Part shown: positions 45,032-55,870 of the stretch, one piece after another | Layout of the letters: each line of letters begins with the position of its first letter | Numbering within the stretch: position 1 is the first letter of the stretch | DNA from: Adiantum capillus-veneris | Lineage: Eukaryota; Streptophyta; Polypodiopsida; Polypodiales; Pteridaceae | Direction of reading: 5' to 3' | Assembly: GCA_014529385.2 (NCBI GenBank) | Contig: CM043967.1 | Location: forward strand, 79,877,278-79,941,277 | Length of the DNA stretch: 64,000 bases | The notes under the pieces: model-generated | Database searches by the model: none | Seen by the model: the letters and a program-made list of their open reading frames with translations, nothing else | Told to the model about the DNA's origin: nothing | Position numbers and translations under genes: made by a program

Positions 45032-46001
45032 CTAACTTATTGACCTTTGCAGGTAATGGAGAGAATGGATTGCTTGGCTACTGTAAAACTCTAAACAACA
45101 AATCAGAAACTTATAAAGACATGGTGAAGCACCAAGAAAATGAGATTCAGAGACTTTCAAACTTGCATTATGAGGACCAAAAGACTGTTTCTTTGACTGT
45201 GAAGACTCCATTATCTGTTTTATTCTCCAAGTAGGCCTGTTGATAGGAGTCTTTGATGTTGCTGTAGGCCTCTGTTGGCTGTTGGCATTTGGATTTTGAC
45301 TAGGAGCATTGGAAGACTTAGGAATCCAAATATCTTGATGACATTTGTATCTCCTTTGGACTTTGTTGAGCTCTAGGTCTTGTTGAGCTCTTGAGATCTT
45401 CATGCAGGTCTGGTGTAGTTGTAGTTGCCTTGTGGTTGACTGGTAGCCAAATTTTTGTATAACGTGTGTAGAATCCTTCTCCAAGAGGAGGATTCTTTGA
45501 GATCCATCTTTTTTTTGTATCCTCTTGCGGGTTGTGGTAGACTTCAACATCTTTCGATGTTGTTCTATTGTATACCTACTTCTTAGGTATCCTAGGATAT
45601 TTTCGAGGTTGATATCTTGTGGGCGTTTTTTCTTGGGAGGGACTTGAAGTTACTTCATATGCCCTAACCTGCGGTTTTGGCACCCATATCTGTCTGTTAC
45701 CTTCATAGTACTCCTATTCCTTTAAGCTCCAATGTGATGCTATCCATCCCATGTGTTTGTATTTCTGTGTTGATTTCCCCATATTCAATCCAAATTGGAT
45801 CATTGACTTTGACTAAACCGCTCGGAACGAACACTTGCTTAACTTTTCTTTGCTTTCTTGAGTACTTTGGCTGATATACCTTTGCTTTTTCGGGTGTCTC
45901 CTCAGAGGTTTTAGTTGGGTCAGCAATTGACTTGAAGTTTTGAAAGCTTGATTTTCTTGAAGAATCTAATCCATTACGGTTCTTTTGATGTAGAGGCATA
46001 T
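45032..46001 (-). pseudogene. Unclassified polyprotein, downstream part
   Basis: Minus-strand frames 45999-45703 (KVYQPKYSRKQRKVKQVFVP, NDPIWIEYGEINTEIQ) and 45550-45032 continue below the protease-like segments, with stops and frame changes between. Lys/Gln-rich and Pro/Asn-rich text; no motif recognised and no RT seen. Whether 45032-45235 still belongs is unclear. Confidence 0.4.
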
Positions 46002-46184
46002 GATGTCACACCTTCTTTGCTAATCAGTGGAAGGTCCACTTTAGCTTTACCTTTGTCTGCAAGATTTGCCTTTGATTCTTGTGACTTCTGCAACTCTGAA
46101 TCTAGCATTAGTAGTACCTTTAATTGTTGCTGGCTACCTCTTTTGGAGAAGAGAGTATTAGCATTTTATCTTCTTTGTAGGCCT

Positions 46185-46436
46185 TGTGTTGGTCTAACCA
46201 CTCATGTCCAAGGATGACATCTGCAAGAATTTCCTTTGAAGGCTTCACCTGAAACTTCACCTGCTCTTCATGATTTTGGATGATAAGGGTAGCAACCATT
46301 TATTTTTTACTTGTATGTAAACCTCGCATTGTTTTGTTATCATGTTTGCATGGAGTGATCTAGAGGATCCTTTGGATGTTCTCTGCAACCATATTGTATT
46401 TTTCTTCTTTATCCAGTAGAGCATTGCATCTGACAC
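46185..46436 (-). pseudogene. Second protease-like segment of the unclassified polyprotein
   Basis: In coding sense: CNALLDKEEKYNMVAENI, then after two stops MVATLIIQNHEEQVKFQV and ILADVILGHEWLDQHKA. The layout matches a retropepsin: a hydrophobic strand ending in Asp, a flap strand, then VILGHEWL like the I-x-G-x-x-W/F-L block. The usual D-T/S-G is D-K-E here, so catalysis is doubtful. This is a pattern match by eye. Confidence 0.45.
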
Positions 46437-46636
46437 TTGCTCCTTTTGTACTGCTGAACTATAGATATTCTCAGTGTTGGTTCTATTGAAGATCTTTGTA
46501 TTTGTTTTTCTTTTTCTATGGTCTCATCTTGATCTAATTGTGTCTCTATGGAGGGTGACTTGAGACTTTTTATTCCACTATGACTTGCATCAGCTATTTT
46601 AGCTGGCAATGAGTGATTGATCTTTGGACTTCCTAT

Positions 46637-47971
46637 TGCTTCCTAGTTGTCTACAACCTTGTTCTTCTTTACTTCTAGCTTTGGTGGAATTCTCCGCTCA
46701 ATAGCTATTGTGGTTGCTCTTTGTTCTATTTGATCTGCATCTCTTATTGCTTGATTTGCTTTAAGCTCTTCTGAAGTTCTAAATGATGGAGATGAATCAT
46801 CTTTAATAACCTTTGCTTTGGCATCAGTCTCAACTGTACTTGAGGACTTTGTATTGTCATCCACGGGTGACCAACTTGGTCTTCATTCTTTGTTTTCTGT
46901 GATGAGTCCGTCATGTTTGAATTCTGTATCTCTAGCATCTTCTGGGCCATTGGCATTCCCATTATGATGCCGTCCGGCATATCTTTTGTTGTGATCACAT
47001 GGAATTGAGCTATGATGATTTGTGAACTTACTTCAATGGTGGTGGAGATGATTCCCCAACATTTTCTTCGTTTGTCTCTTGATATCCTCACAAATTCAGG
47101 AGCATCTTCCAATAGTGGTTGACCACATCTTTTCCAAGTGCGAAAGAACATGAGGTTCTTGTCTAACTGAAAATCTAGCTTTACTTTGCTTGACAACTTT
47201 TCTTGGTTTTCATTGGTGATGTTGCACTTGATCTTCTCAGGATTTGTGTCTGAATTGAGTGCTTTTGTCATGGCAGTGTCCTTTGGTTGAGCTTTATCTG
47301 CAACTTCTTTGCTTTGATCACCTGTTTCAATCGATGTTGACTCCATTGGCTGTGATACTGCACTTTTTGTTTGCAATTGATGAGCATTGTCCTGCTGCAT
47401 CTGGGTAACCCTTGATCTTAATAGATCCATTGTACTTTCTGGCAGAATCTATCTCTTCGGAGGTGATTTTGGTGGTGACCTTTGTGTAGCTTTTTGGACT
47501 TTAGCTTTCATTGATTTTGACTTTTCTGTCGCCTGTTCTGGTAGCTTGAGGCTTTGAATCATCTTCAAATAGTCCTTGACTTCAATTTTAGCATCCATAG
47601 GGTCTTGTACGAGGTCATGAACCTGCTAAGAGTCATTGCCATTTGCATCTCGATATGCATATGCGAGCTTGGTCTCATGCAATTGTTTGAACACTATGGG
47701 ATTTTTTGGCTTTTGACTTTGACTTGTGGAGATCAACTGAAACTTTTGTCCCCGATAATCTTCATAGAAGAATTTTTTTGCAGATTTTGATGGTTTCTGG
47801 GTCAATGGAAAACTTCCAACAACCATATGGTCTTCCAATGGTTTTTGCTTTGAAGGGGTCTGCTGGCTAGAAGCTCTTGGGCTTCTAACTGGTGTAGCGT
47901 TTTCTGGTACTAGAGCTGAGCTTGATGAATTTGCAGCTCCTCCCTTCCTAGGGTGATCACTATAGCCTGCT
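46637..47971 (-). pseudogene. Linker and first protease-like segment of the unclassified polyprotein
   Basis: Begins with Ser/Gln/Pro-rich linker (48084-47626 overlapping in another frame, with KFFYEDYRGQKFQLIS), then the frame 47430-46744. At codons 104-166 (47121-46933): QPLLEDAPEFVRIS, WGIISTTIEVSSQIII and MPDGIIMGMPMAQKM. The last block resembles the C-terminal half of retroviral-type proteases. At the active-site position it reads E-D-A-P. Stops and frameshifts occur on both sides. Confidence 0.45.
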
Positions 47972-48558
47972 TCATTGTGAGAGCTCAAATTTTTTTGGCT
48001 CTGGTTGAATGTCACCTTTTGGGATTGTGAAGGTACACTTTGGGGTAGCATTGTTGATGTTTGGCATATGTAGACCTTCTGCATAGTTTCCTATGTATCT
48101 CTGTGCAACATGACAAATTATTCCCCAAGTCAAGCTGTAGATAGCACTATCTTTTCCCTGATATTGTCTATCCCATGGGTCTCCTATTAGATGAGCTTCT
48201 GTGGTTTCAAGACCCAAGGCATCATAGATGCTAGACTCTCGTCTATATCTACGACTATTTTGGTCAAAGTATAGCTCGTTTGGTCAGAACATCGAAGCTT
48301 GATTTCTAATGGAGGAGAGTGTGGCTCTGAATAAATTTCTAGGTTCACTCGGGTAATATCCTTCAGCTCTAGAGAGGATGGGCTATAATAGATTCTTTCC
48401 TCTGAAATGAACCATCCTTTCTGATCTATCACTCGATGCACTTTTATGAGCTGGTATGTGGGCCGTACAAACATTGGTTGTTCCTTTTTGTACAGTTTCC
48501 CTTTTTGGTCTACATAGTGTGCATATGAATTATGTGTGCCATACAAAACTAACATCAT
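47972..48558 (-). pseudogene. Unclassified polyprotein, domain copy 2
   Basis: Starts MMLVLYGTHNSYAHYVDQKG, includes VIDQKGWFISEERIYYSPSS and DITRVNLEIYSEPHS, and after a frameshift near 48210 LIGDPWDRQYQGKDSAIYSL. It matches domain copy 1 (48986-49579) in the same order: LYG...Y.D.KG..Y at the start and LIG.P..RQY.....A.YSL at the end, about 150 residues apart. It looks like an internal duplication in one protein. Family unknown. Confidence 0.6.
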
Positions 48559-48985
48559 TCTGTTTGATGTGTCCTTAGGCCCATGAATAACTGCACACTT
48601 GTGTCAATGGATGCAAAATCATTTGCAAACCTAATAATCTTTTCAACCTTCGGTGATATCTGGACACCTTGACCAAATTCATGCAAGAATTGTTGCTCAA
48701 AGAATCAATTTTAAGCTTTTCAGGTGCCTGTGCATCTTTATGCTGATTTTGAACTTGAAGTGTTTTTTATGGTGCTTCTAATGGTAATGTAGAATCATCT
48801 AATTGCATTAAAAGTGACGATTTAAATGCACTTACATTGAAATTTGCATTTTCAATTTTCTATGTACCTTGCTTGGCAGTTGATATGTCCCTGTTGTCTG
48901 GATTTCTTGGACAATCTTCAAAAAAATGTCGACATTTTCGTCCACAAGCTGAGCAATATACCATGACTGGTGGCATTTCATTTGG
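48559..48985 (-). pseudogene. CCHC-like zinc knuckle segment of the unclassified polyprotein
   Basis: Same frame as domain copy 1 after a TAA at 48986-48988. YCSACGRKCRHFFEDCPRNP (Cys codons from 48953-48955 to 48911-48913) gives C-X2-C-X5-H-X4-C, one residue longer than a standard retroviral knuckle. Two more stops follow, then after a shift FLHEFGQGVQISPKVEKIIR and FANDFASIDTSVQLFMGL lead into domain copy 2. A gag-like RNA-binding role is inferred. Confidence 0.6.
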
Positions 48986-49579
48986 TTATGTCATGTCAAG
49001 CTCTAGTTGAGAAGTTTTTGCTTCTATCCTGGCCAGGTTGTCGGCATCTTCTTTTAAAACGCTAAGCATCAAGCTGTAGAATGCTCCATATTGAGCTTTG
49101 TATTGTCTTTGGCTTGGTTCTCCAATTAGATTTGCTTCTATTGGTTGATCTGTTGGATCTTGCAATTCTAGCTCTCGACTATATATTTGACCACTGTAAT
49201 CCATGTACAATGACTCTGATTGCATATGCACCAGCTGTATGTTTTGTTGGCTTGTGCAAATTTCTGAATCAACACTTGGGTTGATATTTTGCAACTCTAT
49301 CTGCACTTCATCTTTGAGCTTGCAATACCTGGCTCCACTGAAGTCTGTGAACATCTGGGAGTTCTCTAAATCTAGCTTTACTCTTATCAATAAGAACTTG
49401 GCTCCTGTGCTGCTATTGCTATGCATCACGTATCTATGGCCTTTTGAATCTATATACAAGACTTTATCTCCATTGTAGCCATAAAGCTGTAAAATCTGCT
49501 ATGTTCCACTTGTACCTGTGTTATCACTGCTACTAGCTTGCTCTGTTGTACTTGAACTCTCAGCTCCAGATGAGTCCAT
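48986..49579 (-). pseudogene. Unclassified polyprotein, N-terminus and domain copy 1
   Basis: ATG at 49579 (MDSSGAESSSTTEQASSS) opens a Ser/Thr-rich head, TAG at 49499-49501, then in the same frame QILQLYGYNGDKVLYIDSKG, QMFTDFSGARYCKLKDEVQI and LIGEPSQRQYKAQYGAFYSL. No family recognised. The reading frame survives for about 590 bases with one nonsense codon, so it was coding. It might be the gag region of an unusual LTR retroelement or of an endogenous pararetrovirus; neither is shown. Confidence 0.6.
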
Positions 49580-49931
49580 GTCGATTGGTTCTGTAAAAAC
49601 TATCTCCTAGCAGATTTTGGTATTCATTAGCAAAAAAAAAGTTGCTCGGGTTTGACAAGACTACTTTTGCCAAAGTACTTTTGGCAGTTGATTTCTCTTA
49701 GACTCACAAGAGTTGATTAACTCTAGCTCAAAAGTGTTAGAATTGATTGCAGCCTTTGAAATGATGAAAATCTTGGCCTTGAATAGCCTAACCTGCAGAT
49801 TAGATTGTTATTTGTTTTTTCCACTCGACTTGAATTCAGCTCTTGTCAAGCTCCCAATTCTTTGTCTGCAACCTGGTTCTTCAATCTGAGCTAAGTGAGT
49901 CAGCAAATGAGATTTCCAAATTCTATTCTTG
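49580..49931. other. Upstream flank of the unclassified polyprotein, left of Copia-E
   Basis: No gene seen. Before Copia-E inserted it was continuous with 55069-55870, so together they form about 1.15 kb upstream of the ATG at 49579. Confidence 0.6.
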
Positions 49932-49936
49932 CAAGG
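49932..49936. repeat. Target-site duplication CAAGG, left of Copia-E
   Basis: Repeats at 55064-55068 directly after the right LTR. Confidence 0.95.
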
Positions 49937-50165
49937 TGTTGGAAATAGGGTTGTAGAGAAACACACACATCTTGGAGAAGACGAAGGAAGCTCGAGGCAC
50001 ACACAATAGAGAGTGTATTACTTAGTATGCAATGGAAAGATAGATAGCCCTAGAGTGATGGGCGTATATACAATGCTCCGGGGAAAAAACCTCCTAAAGA
50101 GGGAAAAAATGCCCTGGTGGTCCTAGTGCGTTCACACACATCACTACCACATGTATATGGTAACA
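49937..50165 (-). repeat. 3' LTR of Copia-E with adjacent polypurine tract
   Basis: Minus strand starts TGTTACCATATACATG; the tract CCAGGGGGGATT (minus strand) is at 50166-50177. The pol frame stays open through the tract and stops at 50144, inside the LTR. Confidence 0.95.
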
Positions 50166-53100
50166 AATCCCCCCTGGAGTGATGCGGTGAACGAGAGCTG
50201 GCACATCAGTAAAGGGAAGTGCCATGCCCTAAGGACATGATCAGTCCACAAAGGGGAGTAAGCCCAAATATTTGCGGAAAGCTTCAAGATTCTACGAGAC
50301 AATGCCTTTGTGAAAAGATCTGCAAGGTTGTCCTGTGTTGGCACATAAGCCAAGCTGATCTCTCCTGCTGAGAACCTCTCTCTGACATAGTGGTAATGTA
50401 CCTCAATGTGCTTTGTGCGAGCATGAAAAACTGGGTTCCTCACAACTACCAATGCGCTTTGAATGTCAGTGTAGATAGTGTTGGCAGTGTCCTGTCCAAC
50501 ACCCAAACCAACCAAAAGGCGTCTGAGCCATACACACTCAACCGTAGCTGTGAAGACTTCCCTGTACTCAGCCTCACAACTCGAAGTGGCCATAGTAGGT
50601 TGCTTCTTGCTCAACCATGATATACATGAACTGCCAAGCATGAAACAAAAACCACTTGTGGACACTCGTGTGTTAAAACAACCAGCCCAATCTGAGTCCA
50701 AAGAAGCATGTAAGTGTGGCGGCAATGATCCTCCCTTGGGATAAAACAAGCCAAGATGTAAAGTGCCACTAAGGTAGCGAAAAATCCTCTTGACAGCCTA
50801 CCAAGGCTTAGACCCTGGGCTATGCATAAATCTGTTGACCTGTGAGATTGCAAACTGAATATCCGGCCTCGTGTTGCATACATAAATGAGGCAGCCAACA
50901 ACAGTTTGGTAAAGAGTGACATCAGCAGGATCGCCAGCAGTATGTAGAATCAACTTCAAACCTGTTTCCATGGGAGTGGCAATAGGTTTGCAATCCTCAA
51001 GTCCAAACTTACATAGCAATGTCTCTATGTAACTTTTCTGACACAAGGCAATACCACCATCACACCGCTTGAACTGTATACCCAAGTAATGATGCAACAA
51101 CCCCAAATCTTTCATCTTGAAAGTAGCATTCAAATCAGCCTTAAATTCAGCAATATATCTCTCATTTAATCCAGTGATCAGCAAATCATCGACATAAACC
51201 ACCACAATGAGAAGTACATCAGCCTCATGCTTTACATACAGTGTGCTTTCTGTTGGACTGTTACGAAAGCCTCGTTTATCCAAATAAGTGTCATATTTCT
51301 CATACCAAGCACGAGGAGATTGCTTCAACCCATACAAAGCCTTCTTACATCTGCACACTTTGTCCTCTTGTCCTTTTATGACAAAACCGTGAGGCTGCGT
51401 TACATAAACTTCCTCAAATATGTCACCATTCAAGAAAGCAGAAATGTCTGGTTGATGTACATCCCAACCAAAATGAGTTGCCAATGCACATAGAAAACGC
51501 ACAGTAGCCATACAACAAGTGGGAGCAAAAGTCTCTTCATAATCTATACCTTTTTGCTTTGCATAACCCTTTGCAACAAGTCGAGCCTTATAGCGATCGA
51601 TCTCACCATCCACCTTGCGTTTCAACTTGTAAGCCCACTTCGTACCAATGGTCTTTTTGCCAGGAGGCAAATCACATAAGGTCCATGTGTCATTTTCTAT
51701 AAGTGCATCATATTCTGATTGCATGGCAGCCATCCAATTTTTTGAATTCTGTACTTCATCAAAAGATAGAGGCTCAACATCATGTAAGCTAGACACAGCC
51801 AAAGCATAACAATCTGATGCATAAGATGCATGGCGAGAGCCTGAACGAGTACGACTAGACAAAGGTGCATCCAAGTTACTGTCACGCAAAGTGTGCACCA
51901 GCCATTTTGGCATACCTGTAGCCTGCTCATTTTCATCCCTTTCCTCATCAAGTACATCATGTACATTTGCATCAGTAATAGGCTGATCCGTAACATTTTC
52001 AGACACCCCCATAGGCTATACATTTGCCTCATTGGAACTTACATTCATATTCCCACCATTGAAAAGAGGCAACAAAGTTTCATAAATGTCCTGTGAGCTT
52101 ACATTATTGTATCTAGTACATGACAGCAAGGGCTGAACAGAATCTTCCACAAACACTACATCCCGTGAAACTAGAATTCGTTTGTTTGCGGATGATACAA
52201 CTTGTAACCTTTTCTTTCAACACTATAACCAACAAAAATACATTTGACAGCCTTATCATCCAATTTTCTGCGTTGTGTTTGTGGCACCAAAGCATATGCC
52301 AAACAGCCAAAAACATGCATGTGCTCAATAGAAGGCTTTCTATCATGCCATGCTTCATATGGAGTAATAGACTGCAAGGCTTTTGTAGGACACCTGTTTA
52401 GTACATAAGTGGCACACATGATGGCCTTAAGCCAAAAAGAATGTGGCAAAGCTTGACTTTTGACCATACATCGTGCCATTTCCATCAATGACCTGTTTTT
52501 CCTCTTAGCCACACCATTTTGCTGAGGGCTATAAGGCATTGTACATTGGTGTTTTATCCCACGACTAGCCAGAAATGCATTGAATTCATGAGGCATATTC
52601 TCTCCCCCTCGATCGGAACGGAGGGTGCCCATAGTACATTTTGAGACATTTTCAGCCATAGCCAGAAATCGTTTGAAGCACATAAAAACTTCAGACTTCG
52701 CTTTAAGGGGAAATACACATGTATGCCTGGAGTAATCATCAATGAAAGTCACAAAGTAAAGGTAATTGCCCAAGGACGGAGTTTGCATGGGCCCACAAAC
52801 ATCAGTATGCACAAGCTGCAACCTGCATGTGGCCCGAACTGAATCATCCTTTGGAAACTTAGAACACTGCATCTTACCCAAAATACACCCTTCACAAACA
52901 TGTTTGACAGGTGCTTCAAGAGGTGGCAAAGAAGCAACCATATCAGATTTTTGCAAACGCAGCAAACTCGCAAAATTCAGATGACCAAAACGTGCGTGCC
53001 AAAGTTTTTCATCTGAAATAGCCCTTGAATCTGCAACAGCATTTGCAAAATTTTGTCCACACTTGTCATACAAAGTGAGCTTATATAGCCCACGGCACAA

Positions 53101-53640
53101 AAGGCCAGATGCAACAATTTTATCACCAAAACTGAGATCATGAACTGTACATCTGTCATCCACAAATTTGACTACAAGTCCAAGTCTAGCAAGTGCAAAT
53201 ACAGACAAGAGATTCTTCTTCATCCCAGGTACATAAAGTGCATCAACAAGTGTGAAGGAACTGACATTTGCAGCTATAAGCAAAATCTTTCCAACTTCCT
53301 GAACCGGATAAGAGGCATTGTTGGCACAAGTAACTGAATTCCCATGAGGGACAAACTCGAGAGAGGTAAACAATTCATGATGTGAGGTAATGTGCTTTGT
53401 AGCACCACTGCCAAAATACCACACATGTGAATCTGCAGCAATTGACAAGCATGCATCATGGACAGTAGGATTGTAAGTGCACTCTGCGCTAAAAGCCCAT
53501 TCTGCATCAACATCAGCAACACAGTCTCCTTTCACAGAAGACTCAACAATGGCTGCATTTGTAGTGAAACCAGCATTTGCAGTGGAACCACCCTCTTTCT
53601 TCTTAGCCTCTTTGGCCTTCAACTTAGGACACAACTTGAT
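50144..53640 (-). pseudogene. Copia-E pol: protease, integrase, RT, RNase H
   Basis: Protease motif VWYFGSGATKHITSHHELF has Gly where the catalytic Asp is expected, so it is dead. Integrase: WHARFGHLNFASLLRLQ, CEGCILGKMQ, LVHTDVCGPM, LRSDRGGENMPHEF, QQNGVAKRKNRSLMEMAR (the Glu position is Lys in AKRKN). KCIFVGYSVERKGYKLY ends the 53880-52171 frame with a TAG at 52171; a frameshift lies between there and 52012. RT (52012-50798): TKWAYKLKRKVDGEIDRYKA, SAFLNGDIFEEVYVTQP, YGLKQSPRAWYEKYD, catalytic YVDDLLITG (about 51175-51200). TAG at 50798. RNase H: LDSDWAGCFNTRVSTSGFCF, SSCEAEYREVFTA, YTDIQSALVVVRN. Confidence 0.95.
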
Positions 53641-54516
53641 CAAGTGATCATTAGCTTTACAATAATGGCAACGCATCTTCTTTTTTCCCTTATCACCAGA
53701 ATTTCTAGATGAATTGCTGCCAGCAGAAGCATTAGGAACATAAGTTTTTCCACTCGCAATAGAACCATAAGAAGTGGCCGCATTGCTGTTACCACCCTTT
53801 CTTTGAGAAGCAATAAAAGCCTGTTCAACTGCACGCTGTCTAGTCCTTTTTTTTTTGGAAAAAGAGTCTTGCAATAACAATGTTCATAATGCATCAAACT
53901 TGACAACTTTAGGATTTCCTTGGGTCATCAGTCTCCAGGTAGTAGCAAAAGTCTCGTAAGAATTTGGTAAACAATCAAGAACAGTCTGCACAAGGGAACT
54001 GTCTGAAAGGACTTCACTTGCAGAAATAAGTTGCTCATTGATATCCTTGACATTAGCAAGGAAAATGTCCATATCATCTTCCTCATGCATAATCTTCGAC
54101 TCCAGCTCTTTACGCAGCAAAGCAATTTTAGCCTCATTGCGACTTGCATAAAGACCAACCAAAATATCCCAAGCCTGTTTTGTAGATTTTGCTGAACGTA
54201 TGTGAGGAACAATGGTGCACTTCACAGACAACACAATCAATGCATAAGCTTGTGCATCCTTTACATCCCAACGAGCTTGTTCTGCCGTAGGCAAAGCAAC
54301 TCTAATTGCAGCAATCCTTGCAGCAAGACCTGCAACATCCTCAACATCGCCAGAACTAGGACGTACATCAATGCCCTGCACAAGATTCCAGATGCCCTTT
54401 GACACAAGAACGTGTTGCATCATATAAGCCCACATAAGGTAATTGTCCCCATCCAACCTGTCCTCAGCAGCAAACATCTTGAACACATCTATGTTGTTGT
54501 TGTCAGCCATGGTCAA
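53641..54516 (-). pseudogene. Copia-E gag with CCHC knuckle
   Basis: ATG at 54516 (MTMADNNNIDVFKMF), then LDGDNYLMWAYMMQHVLVSK, DAQAYALIVLSVKC, KQAWDILVGLYAS and MDIFLANVKDINEQLISA: standard copia gag. TGA at about 53884 replaces a sense codon. In the same frame after it come SKKKRTRQRAVEQAFIAS and the knuckle CHYCKANDHLIKLC (about 53635-53680), then protease. Confidence 0.93.
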
Positions 54517-54836
54517 TGCTGCACCTAATGTGAAAACTGCTCAAAAATAGGAGAAACGGAGCGGGAACAACACGTGCTATAAAGCACAAACCGTAGAAGA
54601 CTGTAAGGCACTTGTTATGCAGAAAACGGCACTGACAAAAACTCTGCACAAAATGACAAAATAGCATGTGCAGCACTGCCTGTAGTGGAAACGAAGACCA
54701 AAATGAGCCCGAATTAGAAATATTTGTCGATCTGCGAACGTCGCCAAACCTCACTGAAATCGGAGAAAGTGAGCAGCCGTATGCTGGAGCAGATGGCGAC
54801 TAAGCCCGGGAGGACGCAACCTGCTCTGATACCAAT
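54517..54836 (-). other. Leader and primer binding site of Copia-E
   Basis: No gene. GCTCTGATACCA at 54823-54834 is the tRNA-Met primer site (complement TGGTATCAGAGC), two bases from the right LTR. Confidence 0.92.
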
Positions 54837-55063
54837 TGTTGGAATTAGGTTGTAGAGAAACACACACAGCTTGGAGAAGACGAAGGAAGCTCGAGGCACA
54901 CACAATAGAGAGTGTATTACTTAGTATGCAATGGAAAGATAGATAGCCCTAGAGTGATGGACGTATATACAATGCTCGGGGGAAAGAACCTCCTATAGAG
55001 GGAAAAATGCCCTGGCGATCCTAGTGTGTTCACACACATCACTACCACATGTATATGGTAACA
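54837..55063 (-). repeat. 5' LTR of Copia-E (227 bp)
   Basis: Same ends as 49937-50165; followed by CAAGG at 55064-55068. Confidence 0.95.
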
Positions 55064-55068
55064 CAAGG
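55064..55068. repeat. Target-site duplication CAAGG, right of Copia-E
   Basis: Partner of 49932-49936. Confidence 0.95.
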
Positions 55069-55870
55069 AGCTAAAGGAATAATCTGCAACTTGAAACTGA
55101 GTTAACAGGTACGAGTTTGGATCCGATGGAACCCAAAATTGACCAGTGGCCTTGTATTATGTTGTTCTAGCATTGTACAAGCTCAAAAGTCCAAAATCTT
55201 GTTTCTGGGGCTCAAAAGTAAATAATCTTGATTATTTACGTTTCTCAGTTTCTACACTTTTTAAGCTCGTTTTTCCAATTAATTACCTTGTTGTGGTCTC
55301 TAGACAAATTTGGTTGAGTTTGATCAAGATTTGTCAAAGTTATCAACTGTTTAGTGTCCGCACACTTTGATTCTAAGAATCTGTCTTAAGTGTCAATTTT
55401 GTGATTCAAATTTCACCAAATTTAGTTTGTGGAGTCTACTTGATGTGCTTGACCCTGTGGTATATTCAGTTGGGCAAAATTTCTCAATTCTAGAGCAAAT
55501 GTAAATAATCATGATTATTTACATTTACTGCAGGTTTTTTCTCAAAACGTAAATAATCATGATTATTTACTTCTGGCAAATTTTTGCATAATTTTGGTCA
55601 ATTGAGCATGTACACTTGTTTAACACATCAATATATTCTATGAGTCAAGTTTCATTGAATTTGAACTAGATTTACCAAGTCACACTCAAGTTATCGACAT
55701 TCAGTACAGATTTCAGTTTTTACCAAGTTTTTAGCTTGTTTTGTGATCCAAACTCTATGAGCCTTCACAAAAGATATTTTCAATCATGCTTAGAGTCTAT
55801 GGTATCATCCTTGGTCAATTTTGAGCCAAAAGTAAATAATCACGATTATTTACTTTTGAATGAAAACTTT
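55069..55870. other. Noncoding flank with four 22-bp palindromes
   Basis: No gene. The palindrome half GTAAATAATC followed by its reverse complement occurs at 55218-55239, 55501-55522, 55549-55570 and 55832-55853. The middle two are perfect; the first and last differ at one central base. Flanks are also alike (CAAAA before, CTTT or GTTT after). The last five bases, ACTTT (55866-55870), precede the Gypsy-3 LTR and should be its target duplication, but the partner is outside the window. Confidence 0.9.

Larger units (their letters stand above)
49937..55063 (-). mobile_element. Copia-E, full-length Ty1/copia, 5127 bp
   Basis: LTRs 49937-50165 (229 bp) and 54837-55063 (227 bp), ends TGTTGGAA and GGTAACA on the plus strand, flanked by CAAGG. 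Minus-strand gag-pol with three nonsense codons and one frameshift. The LTRs differ at roughly ten bases plus two one-base indels, older than Copia-C by that measure. Gag and pol differ clearly from Copia-A, -C and -D. Confidence 0.97.
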
